Assembly: GCA_011391455.1 (NCBI GenBank)
Contig: JAABQN010000145.1
Coordinates: forward strand, 1 to 5,445
Reading direction: 5' to 3'
Length of the DNA stretch: 5,445 nt
Source of the DNA: Nitrospiraceae bacterium
GTDB lineage: Bacteria; Nitrospirota; Nitrospiria; Nitrospirales; Nitrospiraceae
Positions 1-5,445 of this stretch are shown one piece after another. The translations under genes and the position numbers were made by a program. Below the pieces are notes generated by a model. That model saw only the letters and a list, made by a program, of their open reading frames with translations, searched no databases and had not been told where the DNA came from. The stretch's first letter is position 1. Every line of letters starts with the position of its first letter.

Positions 1-1
1 C

Positions 2-235
2 GGGATCGACTGCCCTGAGAAAGGCCAGGCTTACGGTGAGCCAGCGAAGCAGGCTGCGTCAGCCTTAGTCTTCGAGAGAGATGTCATCCTCCAGACCCAC
101 GGCCAGGACAAGTATGGGCGCACCCTGGCCGATGTGCTGCTACCCGATGGCACGAACGTCAATCACGAGCTGACCAAAGACGGCTGGTACTGTTGGTGTC
201 GGAAGTATGCGCCGAAATTGAATTTACAGGGCTAG
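2..235 (+). CDS. Thermonuclease-like (SNase-fold) protein, C-terminal part only
   Basis: This is the last 77 codons of a gene that begins before the window; it ends at TAG 233-235. The fragment opens with G-I-D-C-P-E, which matches the staphylococcal nuclease segment holding the calcium-binding Asp and the catalytic Glu43 (here visible residue 6). D-K-Y-G-R-T-L-A follows, with the Arg (visible residue 40) equivalent to catalytic Arg87, and then the usual D-G-x-x-V-N-x-x-L strand-helix element. The other catalytic Arg (Arg35) would lie upstream, outside the window. Family members cleave phosphodiester bonds in DNA or RNA with calcium and are often exported, but any signal peptide here is out of view. 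Odd point: after W-Y-C-W-C-R-K-Y-A-P the protein ends within six residues, whereas relatives continue with a C-terminal helix (a Leu/Glu/Ala-rich stretch ending in G-L-W). The gene may therefore be truncated or frameshifted. Family assignment is firm; activity is doubtful. Confidence 0.85.
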   Translation, partial: GIDCPEKGQAYGEPAKQAASALVFERDVILQTHGQDKYGRTLADVLLPDGTNVNHELTKDGWYCWCRKYAPKLNLQG

Positions 236-715
236 ATTCCTTTGCTGACTCTGCTGCCCTGCGCCAACACAAACGACGTGGATCAGCCATGACATGTATG
301 TGTCACGCGCGGAGCTCACACAGAGCCCTTGCTGGTTGATGATCTCTCCTGATGATCACGCCGCCACTGCCGTCCAATACGAACCCCGGAAAAACTTATC
401 TTTCACAAGAACGTAGCGATCCTGTTTTTACATCACATGTTCGCGATCATCGCTTGGGCATCGACTCGCACCCCTTGAGCACTCCCGTTCAGGTTCTATG
501 AACCGCTATTCATAGTCCGGGCCTGATGATCTTGCTAGCCTGATCGCCTTCTGATCCGGCCAATCACGCAAAGTCTTGCCCACCAAGCACTTCAACGCAT
601 TCACCCAGCCGCACTGTCTTCGGCACGGTCTGTGCTGATTCAACTGAGTGAACCTGAACTGAGCGCTCTCAAGGATGGGTTACATACGCAGATGTTGGCG
701 GGACTTCGAGTTATC
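236..715. other. Intergenic stretch with no convincing gene
   Basis: About 480 bases separate the nuclease stop from the Shine-Dalgarno of the first lipoprotein gene. I find no open frame with protein-like content, no tRNA-like cloverleaf and no clear terminator (no GC hairpin followed by a T run). An in-frame extension upstream of the lipoprotein ATG reaches a GTG at 632, but it lacks a signal peptide at its start and a ribosome site, so I treat it as non-coding. The promoter of the lipoprotein pair should lie here, but I could not pick a sigma70-like -35/-10 pair with confidence. Small repeats are present: a 10-base direct repeat CCTGATGATC at 348-357 and 522-531, and the inverted repeats at 487-515. 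Confidence 0.6.
487..515. repeat. Cluster of overlapping short inverted repeats
   Basis: Three short perfect inverted repeats share bases. GTTCA (487-491) pairs with TGAAC (499-503). GGTTC (492-496) pairs with GAACC (500-504) around a three-base loop. CTATGAA (496-502) pairs with TTCATAG (509-515) around a six-base loop. Because the arms overlap, only one or two can form at once. No T run follows, so a simple intrinsic terminator is unlikely. The site could be an operator or a small RNA structure upstream of the lipoprotein genes, or chance; the stems are only 5-7 bp. Confidence 0.35.
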
Positions 716-724
716 AAAAGGAGG
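716..724 (+). promoter_or_regulatory. Strong ribosome binding site of the rhombotail-type lipoprotein
   Basis: AAAAGGAGG is close to the perfect anti-16S complement and sits 6 nt before ATG 731. It decides the start: the longer frame back to GTG 632 has no such site, and only the ATG at 731 puts a lipoprotein signal peptide at the N-terminus. Confidence 0.9.
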
Positions 725-730
725 CTTATC

Positions 731-1522
731 ATGAAGAGCAACAGCGTGAAGAATGTTGTATTACTCGGTGCCATCGTACTAGGAATTGTTCCACTGTCCG
801 GCTGTGGGCACTACACGACTCAACGGACGAGCAACGTGCTGACGTACCTCTATCCCGGCGACTCGCAGCCTGCGGAAATCTCCAAGGCAATCTCTAAGAC
901 ATCTTTGGCTAATACGCCGCGTCCCATCACACTCGGAATTGCTTTCGTGCCTGAGTCAAGAACAATTACGAGCGGAGGGGACCCCAAGATCGAGCCATTG
1001 ACCGAGAAGTTCAAAATGGAAATGATGCGAGAATTGACCGCGCAGCTTCGCCAGTATTCAATCTTTGCAGGAATCGAAGAAATCCCTTCGACCTATCTGA
1101 AGATCGGGGGCAGCTTTGCGAACTTAGATCAAATTCGCGCAATGACTGGAGTAGATGTCATTGGTCTTGTGTCCTATGACCAACTCCAGTTCACCGATAA
1201 AGGGCTCGTCTCGCTGCTGTATTGGACCGGAATCGGTTGGTACTTTGCGCCCGGAGAAAAAAACGATACGAACACGATGATGGATGCGGCCCTGTATCAC
1301 ATACCCACTCAGAAACCCCTTCTACGAGCAACGGGTCAAAGCGGGGTATACCATTACTCCACACCGATGAATCAAAGCCAGAATTTGAGAAATGACAGTG
1401 AAAATGGGTTCAAGGAAGCACTCCATATGCTGGCCGCAAATTTCAAAGAGCAGCTGGACCTTCTCAAGCCCAAGTTAGTCCAAGGAGCAGCAGGTGGCCC
1501 AGTCGCTAGCTCAGGCAAATAA
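731..1522 (+). CDS. Rhombotail-type outer-membrane lipoprotein
   Basis: The protein is 263 residues. It starts with a lipoprotein signal peptide: Lys2 and Lys7, a hydrophobic stretch at residues 9-21, then lipobox L22-S23-G24-C25. Cys25 should be lipidated, and Gly at +2 argues against inner-membrane retention, so the outer membrane is likely. From memory, the core matches the family named rhombotail lipoprotein (TIGR04179): V-L-T-Y-L-Y-P (37-42), L-G-I-A-F-V-P (68-74), I-P-S-T-Y-L (118-123), G-G-S-F-A-N-L-D-Q (126-134), G-V-D-V-I-G-L-V-S-Y-D (140-150) and G-E-K-N-D-T (175-180). The family's biochemical function is unknown; its name refers to C-terminal tails thought to be processed by rhombosortase. 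Here the tail is only a short Gly/Ala/Ser run (252-263) with no membrane segment or basic end. It is followed 59 nt later by a second lipoprotein gene, probably co-transcribed. The lipoprotein call is secure; the family name comes from recalled motifs, not a search. Confidence 0.85.
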   Translation: MKSNSVKNVVLLGAIVLGIVPLSGCGHYTTQRTSNVLTYLYPGDSQPAEISKAISKTSLANTPRPITLGIAFVPESRTITSGGDPKIEPLTEKFKMEMMRELTAQLRQYSIFAGIEEIPSTYLKIGGSFANLDQIRAMTGVDVIGLVSYDQLQFTDKGLVSLLYWTGIGWYFAPGEKNDTNTMMDAALYHIPTQKPLLRATGQSGVYHYSTPMNQSQNLRNDSENGFKEALHMLAANFKEQLDLLKPKLVQGAAGGPVASSGK

Positions 1523-1567
1523 TGGAAGACCATCTTCCCCTGCATGGTGTGCGGACATCTCTAGCAG

Positions 1568-1574
1568 AAAGGAG
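1568..1574 (+). promoter_or_regulatory. Ribosome binding site of the second lipoprotein
   Basis: AAAGGAG lies 7 nt before ATG 1582. It selects this ATG over the in-frame ATG at 1522, which sits directly after the previous gene's stop codon and would place 20 polar residues in front of the signal peptide. Confidence 0.8.
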
Positions 1575-1581
1575 TGGGAAC

Positions 1582-2064
1582 ATGACAGCCAAGACTTGGG
1601 CAATGGCCCTAGTAGCAGCCTATGTCCTTGCTGCCAATACAGGCTGCGCCGTGTATCTGGCAGGAAAGGGACAGCCAGGAACAAATCTTGAGGCCCTTGG
1701 AGTCGGAACCTCGGAGCAAGAAGTTGAACGCCAGCTCGGAACTCCTTCTAGTATTGAACCGTTGGGCGCAGGCAAGCGACTCTCTAGATATCGCGTTGAA
1801 CTGGCAAAACAGCCGAATTACGCACGATCAGCAGTTCACATCCTTCTTGATCTCGTAACGTATGGTATTTGGGAGTTGCCTGGAAGCATATATGAACTGA
1901 GGAGCGAGCACAGAAAGGGAGACGTGGGGTTTGTCTATGGACCCGACGACCATGTCCTTGAGATACAAGACTCACAGGCTATACAAGTACAACCTGTGAG
2001 TGCCGATGAACTGCAGACGCCAAAGGAGCAAGTAACGGCGTTCTGGAATATTGTGATGAAATAA
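1582..2064 (+). CDS. Small lipoprotein resembling BamE/SmpA-like proteins
   Basis: The protein is 160 residues with an N-terminal signal peptide: Lys4, a hydrophobic run at about 6-18, and Cys22 in the setting A-N-T-G-C. Gly at -1 and Thr at -2 fit a lipobox, but Asn at -3 is unusual, since Leu is typical. After the signal, residues 37-56 (L-E-A-L-G-V-G-T-S-E-Q-E-V-E-R-Q-L-G-T-P) show the pattern 'small motif, helix, E-V-x-x-x-L-G-x-P', which is characteristic of BamE/SmpA/OmlA-fold lipoproteins. A hydrophobic stretch follows (about 83-99, H-I-L-L-D-L-V-T-Y-G-I-W-E-L), as in small envelope proteins of the 'D-x-x-T-x-G-x-W-E' type, then a strand-like G-F-V-Y-G-P-D-D-H-V-L-E (116-127). It is too divergent from true BamE to claim a role in the Bam complex. 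Its position right behind the rhombotail-type gene suggests a shared envelope function. Envelope lipoprotein is likely; the fold is an inference from pattern. Confidence 0.75.
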   Translation: MTAKTWAMALVAAYVLAANTGCAVYLAGKGQPGTNLEALGVGTSEQEVERQLGTPSSIEPLGAGKRLSRYRVELAKQPNYARSAVHILLDLVTYGIWELPGSIYELRSEHRKGDVGFVYGPDDHVLEIQDSQAIQVQPVSADELQTPKEQVTAFWNIVMK

Positions 2065-2087
2065 GCGCTTCAGCCTATCGAGAAACT

Positions 2088-2372
2088 ATGTACGCTGCTC
2101 ATGCTCAACATGTGTTGTGGTGGCTGGCCTCATACGAGCATCCGGATGCAGACCATTCCAATTTCCATTTCCTCGGAAGTTCAAAAATGGCTCTGGTCCG
2201 GCGAATGACCTCTCCCAGAGAATCAGTGTTTGAATTCAACCCGGTCATTCCGCTGTATCGATACCGGCATGAGACGGAGAAGAAAACATCCTGGGATCTC
2301 TTCGGATGGCTGGTGGGAATGGACAGGGCCAAGGAACAGACTCGCATGAAGCTGTTCTGGCTGTCTCTGTGA
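2088..2372 (+). pseudogene. Probable C-terminal remnant of a larger, unidentified protein
   Basis: The frame is open from 2010 (after TGA 2007-2009) to TGA 2370-2372, overlapping the end of the lipoprotein gene. ATG 2088 gives 94 residues but has no clear ribosome site; ATG 2187 is preceded by GGAAG (2175-2179) and would give 61 residues. The last 50 residues look like real protein: F-E-F-N-P-V-I-P-L-Y-R-Y-R, then S-W-D-L-F-G-W-L-V-G and M-K-L-F-W-L at the very end. This alternation of aromatic and basic residues recalls the C-terminal ends of some bacterial envelope proteins of several hundred residues, where R-Y-x-R and L-x-G-L-L units precede a final L-x-L-L-W. I recognise no specific family. 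With no signal peptide and no N-terminal domain, a truncated gene is the simplest reading; a short functional gene from 2187, or chance, remains possible. Confidence 0.4.
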
Positions 2373-2459
2373 AGACAAGCTGCTGTGCGACTCGGCCAGA
2401 CTGAGAGGGAAGGAAACATTTGCCTCCGACTCCAAACACTGGCACACTGCGGACCATAC

Positions 2460-2463
2460 GAGG
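2460..2463 (+). promoter_or_regulatory. Weak ribosome binding site before the GTG start of the fusion gene
   Basis: GAGG lies 9 nt before GTG 2473. It is short and slightly far, but the frame has no ATG between the upstream in-frame stop (TGA 2347-2349) and the first transmembrane helix, so this site supports GTG as the start. The sequence between 2373 and 2472 shows no terminator or clear promoter. Confidence 0.5.
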
Positions 2464-2472
2464 CCTTTCCTG

Positions 2473-5445
2473 GTGGACAGTCTCCAACACAAAGCTACAG
2501 ATATCAGCCCTATTTCGCACCCCCTTCGCGGCCTTCTCATCGCGCAATTCTTCGGCGCGTTCAACGACAACGCCTGGAAGCTCATGGTCGCCTTGCTGGC
2601 TATCCGGCAAGCGACCGCGGGCATGGCGCCGGGCCCTGAGCTGGAAACTGCGGCACAGACGCAAACCGCGCTCACCTTCATCATCTTCACCTTGCCGCTG
2701 GTGTTACTGTCGTTGATCGGCGGCACCTTGGCCGATCGCTTGAGCAAGCGCACGGTCATCATCGCAATCAAAGTCGTCGAGGTGCTGCTCATGAGCGCCG
2801 GCACCGTTGCACTTTGGTTGAACCCTGCAGGCGGCATTCTGCCCTTGATCGTCTTATGCGGGATGGGTGCACACAGCGCGCTCTTCGGCCCGTCGAAATA
2901 CGGCATTCTCCCCGAGTTGATCCCGCATGAACGTCTCGCTGCCGGGAACGGCCTGTTGGAGGTCTGGACATTTGCCGCCATTCTTACCGGCACGGCAGCC
3001 GGAGGCTTCCTCTTGCAGAGCGCCGGTGACCAGCTTTGGATGGCCCCCCTCACCTTGGCCGCCTTGTCGGTCGCCGGCCTGATTGCAGCCTTTGCCGTTC
3101 CTCACGTTGCGCCCGCCCGCACGACCGGCGGCATAGGCGTGACAATCCGCGGCGCCTGGGCTGCCATTCAGACAGAACGCCTGCTGCGCCTTGCCATCCC
3201 CGGCGAAATATTTTTCTGGACGATTGCGAGCCTCTTCGCCCAAAACATCCTCGTCTATGCCAAAGCCGTTCTGCATCTTTCTGATGCGATGTCGGGACTC
3301 CCGCTCACACTGTTGTCCGTCGGTATCGGCGTCGGCGCCATGCTGGTCGGGCGGCTGTCTCAAAACAGGATCGAGTATGGACTGATCCCCTTGGGGGCCG
3401 TCGGTGCGTCCATCGCACTGTCCTTGCTCGGCGCGCTGACCCCACCATTGGCCGGCACATTTCTGGTATTGGGACTCCTCGGAGTCTGCTGCTCCTTCAT
3501 CTTCGTGCCGCTGAACGCCATTCTCCAATGGAGATCGCCACCCGATCGGCGCGGCGCCGTCATTTCGTTTTCCAACACCTGCGTCTTCACCGGAATTCTG
3601 TTGGGCTCGCTCGCCGGCGGCTCGCTCGCCAATGTCGGCTTTTCGACCAGCAGCATTTTCCTCGTCACCGCCGGAGTGACCATAGGCGGCACCGTGTGGG
3701 CTCTCTGGCTGATGCCTGACGTGTTCCTGCGGCTCGTGCTCGTCATCATGACGAACACGTTCTATCGCCTCCGCATTGTCGGCCAGCAGCATGTTCCCCA
3801 ATCCGGCGGGGCACTGCTCGTCCCGAACCATATGTCGTTCGTCGATGGCTTCATACTCATGGCCAGCGTCGATCGGCCCATACGGTTCGTGGTGGATGTC
3901 GCCTATGCCACACACCCCCTGTTCAAATGGCTGATGACCGCCATGAAAGTCATCCCCATTACTTCAGCAGGCGACACCCGCATGATTCTCCTGGCGCTGC
4001 GTAGCGCGGGGCAGGCGCTCGACGACGGAGAGATTGTCTGCATCTTCCCTGAAGGGCAAATCACCCGCACCGGCACACTGCTGCCGTTCCGTCGCGGCTT
4101 CGAACGGATTGTGAAGGGACGGCAGGTGCCGGTCATCCCCGTGCACTTGGATCGCCTATGGGGCAGCATCTTCAGCTTTGAACGCGGACGTTTCCTCAGC
4201 AAATGGCCTGAGCGAATTCCCTATCCTTTGACGGTATCCTTCGGCACGCCACTGCCAGCGGATACGCCGGCATACAAACTCCGCGATGCGGTCTGCACAC
4301 TCGGAGAGGAGGCCTGGCGCCTGCGCAAATCCTATCGCCGCCCGCTGCACCGCGAATTCATCCATGCCATGAGGCGACATCCCCTACGCTTCGCAATGGC
4401 GGACCAGACCCGCCCACATGTGTCGTCGCTCCAAGCCCTGATCGGGTCCATCGTACTCGCCAGAACGCTTCGGCCACATTGGGAAGACCAGCGCCATGTC
4501 GGCATCCTGCTTCCGCCGACCGTCGCAGGCGCATTGGTCAACGTGGCTGCGCTCCTGTGTGGAAAAACCAGCGTGAATCTGAACTACACGGTCGGCAAAT
4601 CCGGCCTCGAAGCAGCCGTGCGACTCGCCGGCCTTCGCACGATCGTCACCAGCCGAACTTTTGTCGAGAAGGCCAAGTTGGAGTTACCGGAAGGACCGTC
4701 GATTATTTGGCTGGAGGACGTGGCCCGCACCATCGGCACAGGACAAAAACTCGTCGCAGCTCTCCTCGCCCTCTGCGCCCCGGCACGGCTGATCGAACGG
4801 GCCTGCGGACAGGACCGCCCACTGACCATGGATGACCTGGCCACCATCATCTTCAGCAGCGGCAGCACGGGGGAGCCGAAGGGCGTGATGCTCACTCACT
4901 TCAACATCGACGCCAATGCGCAGGGAGCCAACCAGGTCCTCCATCTCTACCAGGACGAACGAGTGCTTGGCATCCTGCCATTTTTCCATTCGTTCGGCTA
5001 TCTCGTCTTCTGGCTGGCCATGTTCAAGAACGTGGGCATCGTCTTTCATCCCTCCCCGCTCGACGTCGCCGCCATCGGCGAACTCGTGCTTCGCCACCGC
5101 ATCACGTTCCTCGTGACCACACCGACTTTTCTCCAGCTGTATTTGCGCCGTTGTACCCCGGAACAATTCAGCTCGTTGCGCGTGGTCTTGACCGGAGCTG
5201 AGAAGCTTCAGTCCAGGCTCGCGCAGGCCTTTGAAGATCGGTTCGGCATCAGACCGATTGAAGGCTACGGGGTCACTGAATGTGCCCCCGTCGTCGCCGT
5301 CAATTGTCCGGACTTCCGGGCCGCCGGATACTTCCAACCGGCCTCGCGGCGAGGCACTGTCGGCCAACCGCTGCCAGGCGTGTCTGTGCAGATTGTCGAT
5401 CCCGACAGCTTCGCTCCATTGCCCCCCGACACGCCAGGCCTGTTG
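2473..5445 (+). CDS. aas: Fused LplT-Aas: lysophospholipid transporter, acyltransferase and acyl-ACP synthetase (3' end missing)
   Basis: 991 codons are visible and the frame is still open at the window edge. Family fusions are roughly 1,100-1,200 residues, so the C-terminal part of the synthetase is missing. Residues 1-415 are an MFS transporter like LplT with about 12 membrane segments, including F-F-G-A-F-N-D-N-A-W-K (26-36) and the MFS loop G-G-T-L-A-D-R-L-S-K-R (83-93). Residues about 416-640 are a PlsC-type acyltransferase: N-H-M-S-F-V-D with catalytic H453 and D458 (HX4D), F-P-E-G (525-528), then V-P-V-I-P-V. From about 642 comes an AMP-binding domain with S-S-G-S-T-G-E-P-K-G (795-804), F-H-S-F-G, G-A-E-K-L-Q and E-G-Y-G-V-T-E-C-A-P-V-V (YGVTE 932-936), closely resembling E. 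coli Aas. Known role: lysophospholipids such as 2-acyl-glycerophosphoethanolamine are flipped to the inner leaflet, a fatty acid is activated on ACP using ATP, and the lipid is re-acylated. In E. coli this needs two genes, lplT and aas. The start is GTG 2473; the next in-frame ATG (2584, residue 38) would cut the first helix. All visible motifs are intact. Confidence 0.93.
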   Translation, partial: MDSLQHKATDISPISHPLRGLLIAQFFGAFNDNAWKLMVALLAIRQATAGMAPGPELETAAQTQTALTFIIFTLPLVLLSLIGGTLADRLSKRTVIIAIKVVEVLLMSAGTVALWLNPAGGILPLIVLCGMGAHSALFGPSKYGILPELIPHERLAAGNGLLEVWTFAAILTGTAAGGFLLQSAGDQLWMAPLTLAALSVAGLIAAFAVPHVAPARTTGGIGVTIRGAWAAIQTERLLRLAIPGEIFFWTIASLFAQNILVYAKAVLHLSDAMSGLPLTLLSVGIGVGAMLVGRLSQNRIEYGLIPLGAVGASIALSLLGALTPPLAGTFLVLGLLGVCCSFIFVPLNAILQWRSPPDRRGAVISFSNTCVFTGILLGSLAGGSLANVGFSTSSIFLVTAGVTIGGTVWALWLMPDVFLRLVLVIMTNTFYRLRIVGQQHVPQSGGALLVPNHMSFVDGFILMASVDRPIRFVVDVAYATHPLFKWLMTAMKVIPITSAGDTRMILLALRSAGQALDDGEIVCIFPEGQITRTGTLLPFRRGFERIVKGRQVPVIPVHLDRLWGSIFSFERGRFLSKWPERIPYPLTVSFGTPLPADTPAYKLRDAVCTLGEEAWRLRKSYRRPLHREFIHAMRRHPLRFAMADQTRPHVSSLQALIGSIVLARTLRPHWEDQRHVGILLPPTVAGALVNVAALLCGKTSVNLNYTVGKSGLEAAVRLAGLRTIVTSRTFVEKAKLELPEGPSIIWLEDVARTIGTGQKLVAALLALCAPARLIERACGQDRPLTMDDLATIIFSSGSTGEPKGVMLTHFNIDANAQGANQVLHLYQDERVLGILPFFHSFGYLVFWLAMFKNVGIVFHPSPLDVAAIGELVLRHRITFLVTTPTFLQLYLRRCTPEQFSSLRVVLTGAEKLQSRLAQAFEDRFGIRPIEGYGVTECAPVVAVNCPDFRAAGYFQPASRRGTVGQPLPGVSVQIVDPDSFAPLPPDTPGLL

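Noticed and set aside
361..430. A short minus-strand reading that gives D-R-Y-V-L-V-K-D-K-F-F-R-G-S-Y-W
   Set aside because: It looks protein-like for about 20 residues, but stops on both sides and has no start or ribosome site. I cannot support a gene or a named remnant.
632..730. An N-terminal extension of the rhombotail-type lipoprotein from GTG 632
   Set aside because: It has no ribosome site and would bury the signal peptide 33 residues inside the protein; ATG 731 has a near-perfect Shine-Dalgarno.
1522..1581. An upstream ATG start for the second lipoprotein, overlapping the previous stop
   Set aside because: It would add 20 polar residues before the signal peptide and has no Shine-Dalgarno, while ATG 1582 has AAAGGAG at good spacing.
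2854..3915. A 353-codon open frame on the minus strand, plus another of 276 codons at 2223-3053
   Set aside because: Both lie antisense to the MFS domain of the fusion gene. Their translations are rich in Arg, Gly, Glu and Gln without domain or membrane pattern, as expected for the shadow of a high-G+C gene, whereas the + strand frame shows clear family motifs.
4684..5367. A 227-codon minus-strand open frame
   Set aside because: It is antisense to the AMP-binding domain, whose motifs (SSGSTGEPKG, YGVTE) are intact on the + strand. The antisense protein shows no recognisable pattern.
2473..5445. A functional link between the fusion protein and the two lipoproteins through lysophospholipid made during lipoprotein N-acylation
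   Set aside because: The biochemistry is real in E. coli, but every diderm genome has many lipoproteins, and the genes are separated by a remnant and a composition shift. Adjacency is more likely chance.

Overview
The window looks like chromosome of a Gram-negative (diderm) bacterium. It carries two predicted outer-membrane lipoproteins and the front 991 codons of a fused lysophospholipid transporter / acyltransferase / acyl-ACP synthetase. The Shine-Dalgarno sites are clear and the genetic code is standard. A Nitrospirota (Nitrospira-like) origin is my guess from the feel of the proteins; the sequence does not prove it.

Layout, all genes on the + strand. (1) Positions 2-235 hold the 3' end of a thermonuclease-like (SNase-fold) gene that stops earlier than the family normally does. 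(2) About 480 bases without a convincing gene follow; they contain a small cluster of competing inverted repeats near 487-515. (3) Positions 731-2064 hold two lipoprotein genes 59 nt apart, probably one transcription unit: a 263-residue rhombotail-type lipoprotein and a 160-residue lipoprotein resembling BamE-like small proteins. (4) Positions 2010-2372 hold an open frame whose last 60 or so residues look like the C-terminal end of a larger protein, probably a gene remnant. (5) From a GTG at 2473 to the window edge runs one large open frame with an MFS (LplT-like) domain, a PlsC-type acyltransferase domain and an AMP-binding synthetase domain. It has no ATG start and its 3' end is outside the window.

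The 5' part (about 1-2400) is near 50% G+C in the lines I counted, while the large gene is near 65%. The left part also contains a truncated nuclease, a long non-coding gap and an apparent gene remnant, so it reads as an accessory or eroding region next to a housekeeping gene. The large protein is expected to bring lysophospholipids back across the inner membrane and re-acylate them. Lipoprotein N-acylation is one source of those lysophospholipids, but a functional tie to the neighbouring lipoproteins is speculation. I see no tRNA, rRNA, CRISPR array, insertion sequence or convincing new system here.
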